The notes beneath the pieces are model-generated. The model worked only from the letters and a program-made list of their open reading frames with translations. It was not told the DNA's origin and ran no database searches. From Hirudinaria manillensis (lineage: Eukaryota; Annelida; Clitellata; Hirudinida; Hirudinidae), in NCBI GenBank assembly GCA_034509925.1, contig CM067532.1, forward strand, positions 10,479,180-10,543,179: DNA of 64,000 nt, written 5' to 3'. Of this stretch, positions 26,138-39,000 are shown in pieces; position 1 is the stretch's first letter; the number at the start of each line of letters is the position of its first letter. Position numbers and translations under genes: made by a program.

Positions 26138-27268
26138 CCTTTCCTCCTGTAGGCCACGGGACTGCTTCCGTTGAGCATGACGTGAACGGTGCCCTCGACC
26201 TTGGATGCAAACTGAATTTCAAAGGCACGGTTCGTTTTTATAATCGCGTTCGGAATTAAATGCACGAGTAACGCGTGACGATTCAAAATTTTGAAAATCT
26301 TTGTCCGCACGAATCGTGAAATTCTACCGACGTGTTTTGACATTTCCGTCCAGAAAGAAACTGTCGCCGAGGTAGGACACGAACCCCAGGCCGGGCACTC
26401 GAAAAAGTTCATCCCGGGCGACTGAATTTGCCCGCACCAATTGTCGATTTTATCCAGTACGTAAACTAAAATCAAAACGACGAATATTAATAAAATGCTA
26501 TGATTTTAAATTGTTGCAAGAAATGGCAGCGTAATAAAAGACATTTTAGCTTAATATTTGAGGATGAGATACATGATACTAAATTGTGATTATTTATACT
26601 AAATTGTGATTATTTACTAGATACATTAGTTAATGAAAGCCATAAAAATATTAAACCAACCTTTCCACCTTTGTCTGATGTTATGATGTTATAATTGAAT
26701 GTAGGTCAGTATGTCACATTTATTGTTTGTGGCTTATTTTGTAATAAATGAATTTCATGTTATTTATCACTTAATTTGAACAAATTCCAACTTTCCACTT
26801 GCACATTAACTTCTAATAGAATTTCTATAATTTCATAGCAATTTAAATCTTTCTTATTGCAATCATACAAATTACTAAATTCAAAACAATCACTAAATTC
26901 CCACCTGATAGTTGATCTCTAATAGTAGCAAACTGATTGCTATATGAAGCATATTGGATAACAAATGGATAGACATCTCCACTCCAATACATCACCTGGC
27001 AATTTTAATTAACTAGCACAGCTATGATTTGTACATATTCTTATTAAATAGTACAATTTCCTACTTATCTTTCCAATTTCAACCGATATTTTTTTTAATT
27101 CAAACTGTAGAAGCATTGATCCAAAATCTCACCCTGTTTTGAGTTTGCACCTCATGATCTGCTTCATTAATGAATGATGAATAATCTTCCGGCTTGACAT
27201 CGCACGGACCTTTGTAAGAAAAAGCACGGAAAAAGAGTCTCCACAAGTTGTCGCAGTTCCTTGGATTA
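26138..27268 (-). CDS. ADP-ribosyl cyclase / CD38 family (partial, 4 exons)
   Basis: Enzymes of this family convert NAD to cyclic ADP-ribose and ADP-ribose, Ca2+-mobilising messengers, in the extracellular or luminal space. Exons on the minus strand: 27268-27133, 26995-26905, 26465-26332, 26211-26138, with consistent phases and GT-AG borders. The joined frame reads NCDNLWRLFFRAF and PCDVKPEDYSSF (CD38 DCQSVWDAFKGAF, PCNITEEDY), then VMYWSGDV (CD38 ILLWS, active-site Trp), FATIRDQL, DNWCGQI (TWCGEF), CPAWGSC, TSATVSFWTEMS (VSVFWKTVS, second active-site Trp) and GTVHVMLNGSSP (VVHVMLNGS). The cysteine positions fit the family. The Glu of the CD38 TLEDTL motif appears as Arg. The exon with the catalytic Glu after VMLNGS and the N-terminal signal or anchor exon were not found. 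Confidence 0.85.
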
Positions 27269-29245
27269 CTGTATAAAAGTGAATTTATAAAAATCGTAAT
27301 GCCAAGAATTTACAATTCTAACAAATCCCTATTAAATGTTTACTTTGTATTTAAACATTAGATCATCCGCCAAATCTAGTCAGACTGTCATACTTGGTTA
27401 TTAATAAATATCAATTGATTTTCATCTTTGTTGCACTGTGAATACTATAAATATAAAATTTAATGAAACATCTTTCGCCGGGATGACAACAATAAGAGAA
27501 ATCCCGTTCAATTTAATTAAAACTGAAAATATAGAAATTATGTTACTCAAGAAAAATATGTAGTTTTCACTACATGACAATATTAAACATTTTAAATCAT
27601 TACTCAATGCGAGCATTCGAATCAATCGAGTCATAGCAAACAGTAAAAAGGACGAGTAAATATTTCATTCTTTTAGCTCGAAAGCGGACTCCGCCCTTGG
27701 GGAAACAATGACATGACAAGTATGTACGAAAAACGTTTGATTGTTTTTATAGGCTATTCAAAATTGTATTTTTATGGGCCAACGTTATCCTTATTGCTTT
27801 TGAATAACACTTAAGTTGAGTAATCTGTCGATGTTGCAAGCCAAATAAAGACAATTACAAAGTTATTTGTAAATGACAGTAGATTTCATATAGAAGAGCA
27901 GCCAAAAATAACGATAATAGTGTAATTCAATGCAATCTACAACATGCAAGACATCATAACGTACGTAACGAGTACATGTACAATTTTCCTTGCTTAATTG
28001 CTGATTGCATATTTATTTACTAGAATAGAGGCTGAATGTGGGATGTTGAGTAATTATCATAATTAAATCCGTGATATCCTACATCCGTTATATCTCATGG
28101 AAGAACAATTAAAAAATAATGTGCATAATATGTCAATTTTAGATTTCAAAAAGCAAAATTAGTTATGTAAGATTGCGGAATGAAACTGTAACATTTGTAG
28201 TCGTGCGTGTTTGTAAACTTTAATTCAATTGCATCTGAGTAAATGTATTTTTATAAAGCGAATTGAACAATAGTGTCGTGCTAGTAAAAAATATTTGTTA
28301 ATAATTGCAATTATAGAAATTCTTTCTAGCCTAATCCTAACCTTAAAAATTGAACAAACTTTCCAGTAATCATTTTTTATGCTCCACTGCACCTAGTGAC
28401 AATTCCCTGCTGATGCTCTTAAAGATATTAATTATATGTCTGCTCCGTGGAACAATGGAGCAGGAAAGAAAATATGTAATTCTCCATAAATGTATCATTA
28501 ATGTAACGAAATATATCGGCAAGTAATTTTAATGTTACCTCAGAGGGAAAAAGATTCAATTTCGAATCTATTTTTTTTTTAGAAATTTAAAGTCTTCTAA
28601 GCAATTAAAGAATCATAGTACGGTTCTTGTGAAAGTGGTTATTTGCAAAATTCCTACTTGCGGAAAATGTTCGGACGCATGACCTCCTGATATTCCAAGC
28701 ATCTTGCTTTAAAGATGGACTCAATAGATCGCGGAGTTTTATTAGTCCCATCAAAGCCTGAAATGAATTGGCAAATAACTAATGCGAAGCTCATCCAAAA
28801 CTGTAGAAACATTTTCGGTAGTAAAAGTACAAATGTCTATTGCTTATGTACCCGTCGAAGTATGCTGCAGCTCACGCACACGCTATCAACTACTGTCTCT
28901 CTACTATTCATCATTATCTTCCTTTTATTTTGCCTTGCAAATTGTTGGAACTATTAATAGCAAGCCACATAGTTGTGGTCTTCCAGCAAGAGGGCAGATC
29001 GAAAATAATTTGTTAGCTACAAAAGTGTTGCTAAGTAAACTATAAACTGGAATTCTATGTGGAACGATATCAAACCTGAAATTAGAAGTAAAAGATATAT
29101 CGAAGTATGGATAAGTTTAGAAAGAAAGACAGAAATTTTGAATTTGAAGCATGTGGGAATCCATTTCCATCTGTGATGTTTCAGTTATTATATTTGTTTT
29201 TAATTAATCAATGAAATTGATGGTAATATTATGCCGAGAAAATTT
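27269..29245. other. AT-rich region between the cyclase gene and the subtelomere
   Basis: No gene recognised. It should contain the cyclase N-terminal exon and promoter. The ORFs at 28715-29045 show no family signature. Confidence 0.4.
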
Positions 29246-29530
29246 TAGGGTTAGGGTAAGGGTTAGAGAAAAAAATAAAGATTGTTAGGGTTAGGGTTAG
29301 GGTTAGGGTTAGGGTTAGTGTTATAGTTAGGGTTAGCGTTAAGTTCATTGGGTTAGGGTTAGGGTTAGGGTTATTGTTAGGGTTAGTGTTATAGTTAGGG
29401 TTAGCGTTAAGTTCATTGGGTTAGGGTTAGGGTTAGGGTTAGCGTTAAGGCCAGTGGGTTAGGGTTAGGTTAGAGGGTTGGGGTTAGGGTTACTGTTAGG
29501 GTTAGTGATAGATTTAGGGTTAGCATATTT
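29246..29530 (+). repeat. Degenerate interstitial telomeric repeats
   Basis: TTAGGG units mixed with variants (TTAGTG, TTATAG, TTAGCG) and a duplicated spacer GTTAAGTTCATTGG. The decay suggests the oldest telomeric layer in the stack. It marks the junction between gene space and subtelomere. Confidence 0.9.
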
Positions 29531-29588
29531 TCACCATTTTACACCAAAACCATATTTTCACCATTTTCACAATTTTCCACCATTTTTC
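29531..29588. repeat. Short TTTTCACCATTTT tandem
   Basis: CATATTTTCACCATTTT-like words recur with small changes between two telomeric tracts. Confidence 0.7.
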
Positions 29589-29646
29589 GGGTTAGGTTTA
29601 GGGTAGGGTTAGGGTTAGGGTTAGGGTTAGGGTTAGGGTTAGGGTT
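29589..29646 (+). repeat. TTAGGG tract
   Basis: A short, mostly regular TTAGGG tract directly before type B copy 1; the element's 3' end is joined here. Confidence 0.95.
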
Positions 29647-31296
29647 AAAAACGAGAATAAATAAAACTGCACTTCCACTTTCCTTGTCAATAGATTATCA
29701 AGCAAATTATGTACCGTATTCGTCAAAAACACAATATAAACATAACTAAATTCACAATGCATCAAGAGACCATGAATCGGCAATTGATGAATGTAATAAG
29801 ACTAGTTAGATATCTGGCATTAAAGATATTGGGAACCCATTAAAGTTAAAGCAGATTAGGACAAAAAATGTTAACTGCACTACCAAGAATTGCAACGCAA
29901 GAATTGAAATAATGCAGTAACAGAGAGTCGTATGTTCCAAAAAAATTCTTCAGACGTATTTATCGTGAAAAGAAATTTTGGAAAAAATGACACATAGATT
30001 GCATATTCACTTATTAAAAACTCGTCAAAGCACATTAAGACAGCAAGAGATGATAAATCATCACTTATAAATTAAAGCTATACAACTAACAAATTACCCT
30101 AGTAGTTTTACCACAGATTTGTCAAGGAGCGATAAATCAGTGTTAAAACAAGAGATGAAAACTCAGCTCTTAAAAGAAACCAAAGAATTTAGTTGTATAA
30201 TTGGTAATAAAATTATTGGAAACCCAAATAAAATTACAACCAGAATGCAATTTAAATAAGCGCTTTTTATTTTTAAAAAAAAATCTATCAAAACGTATTA
30301 AACGTTGACGATTTCTGGTAATAAAATTATTGGAAACCCAAATAAAATTAAAACCAGAATGCAATGAAATAAATAAAAATAAAAATAAAAATAAGCGCTT
30401 TTTATTTTAAAAAATATATCAAAACGTATTAAACGTTGACGATTTTTAGTTGTATAATTGGTAATAAAATTATTGGAAACCCAAATAAAATTAAAACCAG
30501 AATGCAATTAAAATAAGCGCTTTTTATTTTTAAAAAAACCTATCAAAACGTATTAAACGTTGACGATTTCTGGTAATAAAATTATTGGAAACCCAAATAA
30601 AATTAAAACCAGAGTGCAATGACAAAGTTGTGAATTACAACCAGAATGCAATTAAAATAAGCGCTTTTTATTTTAAAAAAATCTATCAAAACGTATTAAA
30701 CATTGACGATTTCTGGTAATAAAATTATTGGAAACCCAAATAAAATTAAAAACAGAATGCAATGAAATAAATAAAAATAAAAATAAAAATAAGCGCTTTT
30801 TATTTTAAAAAAATATCAAAACGTATTAAACGTTGACGATTTTTAGTTGTATAATTGGTAATAAAATTATTGGAAACCCAAATAAAATTAAAACCAGAAT
30901 GCAATTAAAATAAGCGCTTTTTATTTTTAAAAAAATCTATCAAAACGTATTAAACGTTGACGATTTCTGGTAATAAAATTATTGGAAACCCAAATAAAAT
31001 TAAAACCAGAATGCAATGACAAAGTTGTGAATTACAACCAGAATGCAATTAAAATAAGCGCTTTTTATTTTAAAAAAATCTATCAAAACGTATTAAACAT
31101 TGACGATTTCTGGTAATAAAATTATTGGAAACCCAAATAAAATTAAAAACAGAATGCAATGAAATAAATAAAAATAAAAATAAAAATAAGCGCTTTTTAT
31201 TTTAAAAAAATATCAAAACGTATTAAACGTTGACGATTTTTAGTTGTATAATTGGTAATAAAATTATTGGAAACCCAAATAAAATTAAAACCAGAA
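29647..31296 (-). mobile_element. Type B element copy 1 (5'-truncated PLE 3' tail)
   Basis: Starts TTAAAAACGAGAATAAA, then AACTGCACTTCCACTTTC, which matches the terminal sequence of the coding type A element (near 41790) with moderate divergence. Element sense is the minus strand, so its 3' end lies on the left against TTAGGG. The right end stops abruptly in CCAGAA and continues as TTAGGG, a 5' truncation. It has no coding potential and is a diverged relative of the type A tail. Confidence 0.8.
30180..31296. repeat. Tandem repeat in type B copy 1
   Basis: The word AAATTATTGGAAACCCAAAT recurs nine times, alternating with AAGCGCTTTTTATTTT and AACGTTGACGATTT, at steps of about 110-145 bp. A higher-order duplication of about 397 bp (from about 30440 and about 30838) is visible. 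Confidence 0.9.
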
Positions 31297-31342
31297 TTAG
31301 GGTTAGGGTTAGGGTTAGGGTTAGGGTTAGGGTTAGGGTTAG
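31297..31342 (+). repeat. TTAGGG tract
   Basis: About seven perfect TTAGGG units between the truncated type B copy 1 and type C copy 1. Confidence 0.95.
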
Positions 31343-31614
31343 GATAGGAGAAAAAAATGTCGTTCCGCTTTCGCAGAAGAAAACATTTGCTTTAATCGTG
31401 AGACCGCTTTTTACGACCTACGCTCCTTAGAGCGGATCCGTAATTAGTCGAATTTTACGGCTAATATTGTTCGAAGAAGGTGACCAAGGAGTGAGTGCTA
31501 TATAATTTGTCGCAAATAGTTGATTAGTCGTTATCACGAGAATCGATATATTTTAGCGACATCTAACGAGTGTCCTTATTTGGTGGCTTCTTCTTCTTAT
31601 TCTTATTCTTATTC

Positions 31615-31700
<86 letters not shown>

Positions 31701-31728
31701 ATTAGGGTTAGGGTTAGGGTTTATTAAC

Positions 31729-31763
<35 letters not shown>

Positions 31764-31970
31764 CATTATTATTATTATTATTATTATTATTGTTAAGTCT
31801 TGCAATCCTTTGAGCGACATCTAGCGGGTATTCTTATGCTATGGAAAAAGCTATTGTAATTCCAATTAGCAAGAATATGAGCCAGAATGCAAGATATGGC
31901 ATTTGTATGTAGCCGTGTATAATATCGGATTATTTTAATCCCGATTTATAACGACCTTGATGCAAATCTT
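31343..31970 (-). mobile_element. Type C element copy 1 (truncated)
   Basis: Begins ATAGGAGAAAAAAATGTCG like copies 2 and 3 (33653, 40233). It includes the (ATT)n tract with an internal TTAGGG island and one GCGACATCTAGCGGG motif. It ends at TGCAAATCTT, where copy 2 continues into GCAATCATT. No ORF. Confidence 0.85.
31596..31795. repeat. (ATT)n microsatellite with embedded TTAGGG island
   Basis: A long ATT run is interrupted at about 31703-31721 by three TTAGGG units followed by TTTATTAACG, and then ATT resumes. The same island is found in type C copies 2 and 3. Confidence 0.95.
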
Positions 31971-32048
31971 AGGGTTAGGGTTAGGGTTAGGGTTAGGGTT
32001 AGGGTTAGGGTTAGGGTTAGGGTTAGGGTTAGGGTTAGGGTTAGGGTT
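31971..32048 (+). repeat. TTAGGG tract
   Basis: Thirteen perfect TTAGGG units capping type C copy 1 and preceding type B copy 2. Confidence 0.97.
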
Positions 32049-33312
32049 AAAGACGAGAATTAATAAAACTGCACTTCCACTTTCCTTGTCAATAGATTAT
32101 CAAGCAAATTATGTACCGTATTCGTCAAAAACACAATATAAACATAACTAAATTCACAATGCATCAAGAGACCATGAGTCGGCAATTGATGAATGTAATA
32201 AGACTAGTTAGATATCTGGCATTAAAGATATTGGGAACCCATTAAAGTTAAAGCAGATTAGGACAAAAAATGTTAACTGCACTACCAAGAATTGCAACGC
32301 AAGAATTGAAATAATGCAGTAACAGAGAGTCGTATGTTCCAAAAAAATTCTTCAGACGTATTTATCGTGAAAAGAAATTTTGGAAAAAATGACACATAGA
32401 TTGCATATTCACTTATTAAAAACTCGTCAAAGCACATTAAGACAGCAAGAGATGATAAATCATCACTTATAAATTAAAGCTATACAACTAACAAATTACC
32501 CTAGTAGTTTTACCACAAATTTGTCAAGGAGCGATAAATCAGTGTTAAAACAAGAGATGAAAACTCAGCTCTTAAAGAAACCAAAGAATTTAGTTGTATA
32601 ATTGGTAATAAAATTATTGGAAACCCAAATAAAATTACAACCAGAATGCAATTAAAATAAGCGCTTTTTATTTTTAAAAAAAATTCTATCAAAACGTATT
32701 AAACGTTGACGATTTCTGGTAATAAAATTATTGGAAACCCAAATAAAATTAAAACCAGAGTGCAATAAAATAAATTAAAATAAGCGTTTTTTGTTTTTAA
32801 AAAATATATCAAAACGTATTAAACGTTGACGATTTTTAGTTGCAAAATTGGTAATAAAATTATTGGAAACCCAAATAAAATTAAAACCAGAATGCAATTA
32901 AAATAAGCGCTTTTTATTTTTAAAAAAATCTATCAGAACGTATTAATCGTTGACGATTTCTGGTAATAAAATTATTGGAAACCCAAATAAAATTAAAACC
33001 AGAATGCAATGACAAAGTTGTGAATTACAACCAGAATGCAATTAAAATAAGCGCTTTTTATTTTTAAAAAATATATCAAAACGTATTAAACGTTGACGAT
33101 TTTTAGTTGCAAAATTGGTAATAAAATTATTGGAAACCCAAATAAAATTAAAACCAGAATGCAATTAAAATAAGCGCTTTTTATTTTTTAAAAAAATCTA
33201 TCAGAACGTATTAAACGTTGACGATTTCTGGTAATAAAATTATTGGAAACCCAAATAAAATTAAAACCAGAATGCAATGAAATAAATAAAAATAAAAATA
33301 AAAATAAGCGCG
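32049..33312 (-). mobile_element. Type B element copy 2 (5'-truncated)
   Basis: Nearly identical to copy 1 for its first 550 bp, then six units of the AAACCCAAAT tandem repeat. Cut at AATAAGCGC, where telomeric repeats start. Non-coding; sense on the minus strand by homology with type A. Confidence 0.8.
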
Positions 33313-33652
33313 GGGGTTAGGGTTAGGGTTAGGGTTAGGGTTAGGGTTAGGTTAGGGTTAGGGTTAGGGTTAGGGTTAGGGTTAGGGTTAGGGTTAGGGT
33401 TAGGGTTAGGGTTAGGGTTAGGGTTAGGGTTAGGGTTAGGGTTAGGGTTAGGGTTAGGGTTAGGGTTAGGGTTAGGTTAGGGTTAGGGCTAGGTTAGGGT
33501 TAGGGTTAGGGTTAGGGTTAGGGTTAGGGTTAGGGTTAGGGTTAGGGTTAGGGTTAGGGTTAGGGTTAGGGTTAGGGTTAGGGTTAGGGTTAGGGTTAGG
33601 GTTAGGGTTAGGGTTAGGGTTAGGGTTAGGGTTAGGGTTAGGGTTAGGGTTA
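33313..33652 (+). repeat. TTAGGG tract
   Basis: About 340 bp of TTAGGG with rare TTAGG or GGGCTAGG errors. Confidence 0.97.
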
Positions 33653-33924
33653 AGATAGGAGAAAAAAAATGTCGTTCCGCTTTCGCAGAAGAAAACATTT
33701 GCTTTAATCGTGAGACCGCTTTTTACGACCTACGCTCCTTAGAGCGGATCCGTAATTAGTCGAATTTTACGGCTAATATTGTTCGAAGAAGGTGACCAAG
33801 GAGTGAGTGCTATATAATTTTGTCGCAAATAGTTGATTAGTCGTTATCACGAGAATCGATATATTTTAGCGGCATCTGACGAGTGTCCTTATTTGGTGGT
33901 TTCTTCTTCTTCTTATTCTTATTC

Positions 33925-34063
33925 TTATTATTATTATTATTATTATTATCGTTATTGTTATTATTATAATTATTATTAATGTTATTAATATTATTATTAT
34001 TATTATTGCTATTATTATTGTTATTATTATCCTCATTACTATTATTATTGTTATTATTATTAC

Positions 34064-34139
<76 letters not shown>

Positions 34140-34183
34140 TGGGTTAGGGTTAGGGTTAGGGGTTAGGGTTAGGGTTTATTAAC

Positions 34184-34236
<53 letters not shown>

Positions 34237-34250
34237 CATTATTATTATTA
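33925..34250. repeat. (ATT)n microsatellite with embedded TTAGGG island
   Basis: The TTAGGG island lies at 34140-34177; ATT runs flank both sides. Confidence 0.95.
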
Positions 34251-34261
34251 TTATTGTTAAG

Positions 34262-34850
34262 TCTTGCAATCCTTTGAGCGACATCTAGCGGGTATTCTTA
34301 TGCTATGGAAAAAGCTATTGTAATTCCAATTAGCAAGAATATGAGCCAGAATGCAAGATATGGCATTTGTATGTAGCCGTGTATAATATCGGATTATTTT
34401 AATCCCGATTTATAACGACCTTGATGCAAATCTTGCAATCATTAAAGCGACATCTAGCGGGTATTCTTATGCGATGGAAAAAAGCTATTGTAATTCCAGT
34501 AGCAAGAATATGAGCTAGAATGCAAGATATAACATTTGTATGTAGCCGTGTATAATGTCGGATTAGATTAATCCTGATTTATAACGACCCTGATGTAAAT
34601 CTTGCAAACATTAAAGCGACATCTAGCGGGTATTCTTATGCGATGGAAAAAAGCTATTGTAATTCCAGTAGCAAGAATATGAGCCAGAATGCAAGATATA
34701 ACATTTGTAAGTAGCCGTGTATAATTTCGGATTAGATTAATCTTGATTTATAACGACCCTGATGTACAACTTGCAATTATTACAGGTTTCTGCGCCATCT
34801 AGCGTGTATTCATATCGTAGCGAATGTTGTTTAAACCGAGCTACCTTTGC
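34262..34850. repeat. Tandem repeat of about 170 bp in type C copy 2
   Basis: Units begin CTTGCAA at about 34263, 34433, 34601 and 34770. Each holds a GCGACATCTAGCGGG-type motif (the last reads GCGCCATCTAGCG), GTATTCTTATGC and CAAGATAT. Confidence 0.85.
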
Positions 34851-35075
34851 CTTATAATGCAAACACAATGGAAAACAATTGCAATTCCATTGTAAAGAAT
34901 AATGCTAGAATGCAAGATCTAAATTTTTGCAGAGAGTTATGTGCAGCGTCGGATTAGATTAATCGTAACTCACCAAAACTCGGATGCTAACCTTGTGGCA
35001 GAAACAAGACGAACATTGATAAGATAATCCGTTTAATACATTTTTAAAAAACATTTATTTAAAAACATTTTTATA

Positions 35076-35114
35076 CCACTAGGCCCTCGGTTGTCGTACA
35101 ACCCTCGAAGGTGG
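35076..35114. ncRNA. Candidate structured RNA: two-stem hairpin
   Basis: Outer stem CCAC/GTGG and inner stem GGTTGT/ACAACC (loop CGT) enclose the internal loop TAGGCCCTC / CTCGAAG. The type A element has the same internal loop with both stems changed in a compensatory way (see 42980-43017). The strand that is transcribed is unknown. Confidence 0.5.
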
Positions 35115-35526
35115 AAAATGTAGATCAAAACGGAAAAACGTGGCTATTTAACCACGATCGAAATAGTCATTAGCCAGTCGTTCTAATGACGTGTCTCGTT
35201 GAGCAGTTCCCACTGGATACTGGCGGTGTAGACAGACAACCATGGGGGGTGTCTCGTCAGCATGGCTGCTCGTCTTGGAAATGTTCGTGTCAGGTCGCTT
35301 GTAGGCTCGTTGGGGGTCCGTGACGAAGATTAATTGCCTTTTAAACGATCTTCGCAAATATTTATTCGAGTTGATCGCAAGAGAGATTTTTTATTTTTAA
35401 GAGAGAGTCAGTTTTTAGACTCATATAGTAGTGCCAAACACATTGATGTCAAATGAGATATTGCCAGGAGAATTATAGGCAACACGGTTTTCTGGATAAC
35501 CATGAAGTCAATTAAATTCTAGTTTC

Positions 35527-36036
35527 CGTCGACAGATGGTAGGTTCACTCTCGGTTTCAGATGAATTTTTGATCGTATTCCGAGGGGTTTTGGTCCTTTG
35601 GACTGGGCCCTGGAGCCCATGAAACTTTCGTCGATAGATGGCGGGTTCGGGTTTTAATATTTAGCGGATTTTTGCCCGGTTTTCGGTGAATTTTTCGCCG
35701 TATTCCGAGGAGCTTTGGTCCAATAGACTTAGCCCTGAAATCCATTAAACAGTGACAGATAACAGATTCCCGACCCGTTTTTGATGAATTTTCATCTCCG
35801 GGAGTCAGTTAACTGAAATGTTTAATATCCGTCGACAGGTGGCAGGTTCTCGCCCGGTTTTCGATGAAGTTTTCATCTAAATCGGGGGTTTTTCAAAAAA
35901 GCTCTGGAGACTGCAAATCGAGTCGATTTAAATCCATTCGGATTTATTGTAAATGAGAGATTATGCATTGAGAAATAGCCGTTTGACGGTTAACACTCGC
36001 AGTGAATCTCTGCACATTGGAACGCTTCCTTGCGGG
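35527..36036. repeat. Left direct repeat flanking the satellite array
   Basis: Matches 39593-40107 at roughly 90 percent by eye, including TTCCGAGGGGTTTTGGTCC and ends near AGCCGTTTGACGG. Each copy holds a smaller internal duplication built around ATTCCGAGG. Confidence 0.85.
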
Positions 36037-39000
36037 AGGTGCTCATTACGAAATTAGAATCGATAGATCGAGTTGACGAGAATCGATAAGTTTCAGTGAT
36101 CTCTGGTAGAAAGAAAAGAAATTGAATGAATTGATTGTAAGGACTAGCGTTGAAGTTTACAATATGTGAGATTATAAATTCGACAAATTGGATTATCGAA
36201 AGTTTAATTTCAGCGACCTCTAGCGAAAGTTCTTGTTGAAAGTATTAAGAAGAAAGAAGAAAGAAGAAAGAAGAAGTCTAAGAACCATGCTTAACGTAGG
36301 GTGGACTTAAATTATTTTTCAATTTATGAGTCCTCCTACATATTAATTTATACATTTATAAATTATAGCCTAGACGCAGGATCAAAAAAATCGATAAGTC
36401 AATTTGCTGAGAATCGATTAGTTTGCTCGACATCTAGCGGGCGTTCTTATTTGGGATCAAAGGAATTTCCAGAGTGTAGGATAAATTTAAATTATTCGTT
36501 AATTTAAAATGAGTCCTACGGATAAATGCCTTAGTTTATATAAATTTATATAATATAAATCTAAATTCATAAAATAGGCGCTCGGTACGAAATTAGTATC
36601 GATAGATCGCATTGACGAGAATCGATAAATTTCAGCGATCTCTGGTAAAAAGAAAAGAAAATGAATGAATGTAAGAACTAGCGTGGAAGTTTACAATATG
36701 TGAGATTATAAATTCGACAAATCGGATTATCGAAAGTTTAATTTCAGCGACCTCTAGCGAAGGTTCTTGTTGAAAGTATTAAGAAGAAAGAAGAAGTCTA
36801 AGAACCATGGTTAACGTAGGATGGACTTAAATTATTTTTCAATTTAAGGGTCCTCCTACATTTTAATTTATACATTTATAAATTATAGTCTAGACGCAGG
36901 ATCAAAATATCGATAAGTCAGTTTGCTGAGAATCGATTAGTTTCCGCGACATCTAGCGGGTGTTCTTATTTGGGATCAAAGGAATTTCCAGAGTGTAGGA
37001 TAAATTTAAATTATTCGTTAATTTAAAATGAGTCCTACGGATAAATGCCTTAGTTTATATAAATTTATATAATATAAATCTAAATTCATAAAATAGGCGC
37101 TCGGTACGAAATTAGTATCGATAGATCGAGTTGACGAGAATCGATAAATTTCAGCGATCTCTGGTAAAAAGAAAAGAAAATGAATGAATGTAAGAACTAG
37201 CGTGGAAGTTTACAATATGTGAGATTATAAATTCGACAAATCGGATTATCGAAAGTTTAATTTCAGCGACCTCTAGCGAAAGTTCTTGTTGAGAGTATTA
37301 AGAAGAAAGAAGAAGTCTAAGAACCATGGTTAACGTAGGGTGGACTTAAATTATTTTTCAATTTAAGAGTCCTCCTACGTATTAATTTATACATTTATAA
37401 ATTATACCCTAGACGCAGGATCAAAAAATCGATAAGTCAATTTGCTGAGAATCGATTAGTTTCCGCGACATCTAGCGGGCGTTCTTATTTGGGATCAAAG
37501 GAATTTCCAGAGTGTAGGATAAATTTAAATTATTCGTTAATTTAAAATGAGTCCTACGGATAAATGCCTTAGTTTATATAAATTTATATAATATAAATCT
37601 AAATTCATAAAATAGGCGCTCGGTACGAAACTAGTATCGATAGATCGCGTTGGCGAGAATCGATAAATTTCAGCGATCTCTGGTGGGTTAAGTAGAAAGA
37701 AAAGAAGAGAAGAATGACTTGTAAGAACTAGCGTAGAAGTTTATAATGTGAGATTAAAAATTTGACAAATTGGATTATCGAAAGTTTAATTTCAGCGACC
37801 TCTAGCGAAAGTTCTTGTCGAAAGTATTAAGAAGAAGTCTAAGAACAATGGTTAACGTAGGATGGACTTAAATTATTTTTCAATTTAAGGGTCCTCCTAC
37901 AATTTAATTTATACATTTATAAATTATAGTCTAGACAAAGGATCAAAAAATCGATAAGTCAATTTGCTGAGAATCGATTAGTTTCCGCGACATCTAGCGG
38001 GCGTTCTTATTTGGGATCAAAGGAATTTCCAGAGTGTAGGGTAAATTTAAATTATTCGTTAATTTAAAATGAGTCCTACGGATAAATGCCTTAATTTATA
38101 TAAATTTATATAATATAAATATAAATTCATAAAATAGGTGCTCGGTACGAAATTAGTATCGATAGATCGTGTTGACGAGAATCGATAAATTTCAGCGATC
38201 TCTGATGGTTTAAGAAGAAAGAAAGGAAGAATGACTTGTAAGAGCTAGCGTAGAAGTTTACAATATGTGAGATTAAAATTTTGACAAATTGGATTATCGA
38301 AAGTTTAATTTCAGCGACCTCTAGCGAAAGTTCTTGTCGAAAGTATTAAGAAGAAGTCTAAGAACAATGGTTAACGTAGGATGGACTTAAATTATTTTTC
38401 AATTTAAGGGTCCTCCTACAATTTAATTTATACATTTATAAATTATAGTCTAGACGCAGGATCAAAAAATCGATAAGTCAATTTGCTGAGAATCGATTAG
38501 TTTCCGCGACATCTAGCGGGCGTTCTTATTTGGGATCAAAGGAATTTCCAGAGTGTAGGATAAATTTAAATTATTTTTTAATTTAAAATGAGTCCTACGG
38601 ATAAATGCCTTAATTTATATAATATAAATATAAATTCATCAAATAGGCGCTCGGTACGAAACTAGTATCGATAGATCGTGTTGACGAGAATCGATAAATT
38701 TCAGCGATCTCTGGTGGGTTAAGAAGAAAGAAAGGAAGAATGACTTGTAAGAGCTAGCGTAGAAGTTTACAATATGTGAGATTAAAAATTTGACAAATTG
38801 GATTATCGAAAGTTTAATTTCAGCGACCTCTAGCGAAAGTTCTTGTCGAAAGTATTAAGAAGGAGTCTAAGAACAATGGTTAACGTTGGATAGACTTAAA
38901 TTATTTTTCAATTTAAGGGTCCTCCTACAATTTAATTTATACATTTATAAATTATAGTCTAGACGCAGGATCAAAAAATCGATAAGTCAATTTGCTGAGA

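Noticed and set aside
33979..34182. Poly-Leu, poly-Ile and poly-Asn frames
   Set aside because: Translations of the (ATT)n microsatellites.
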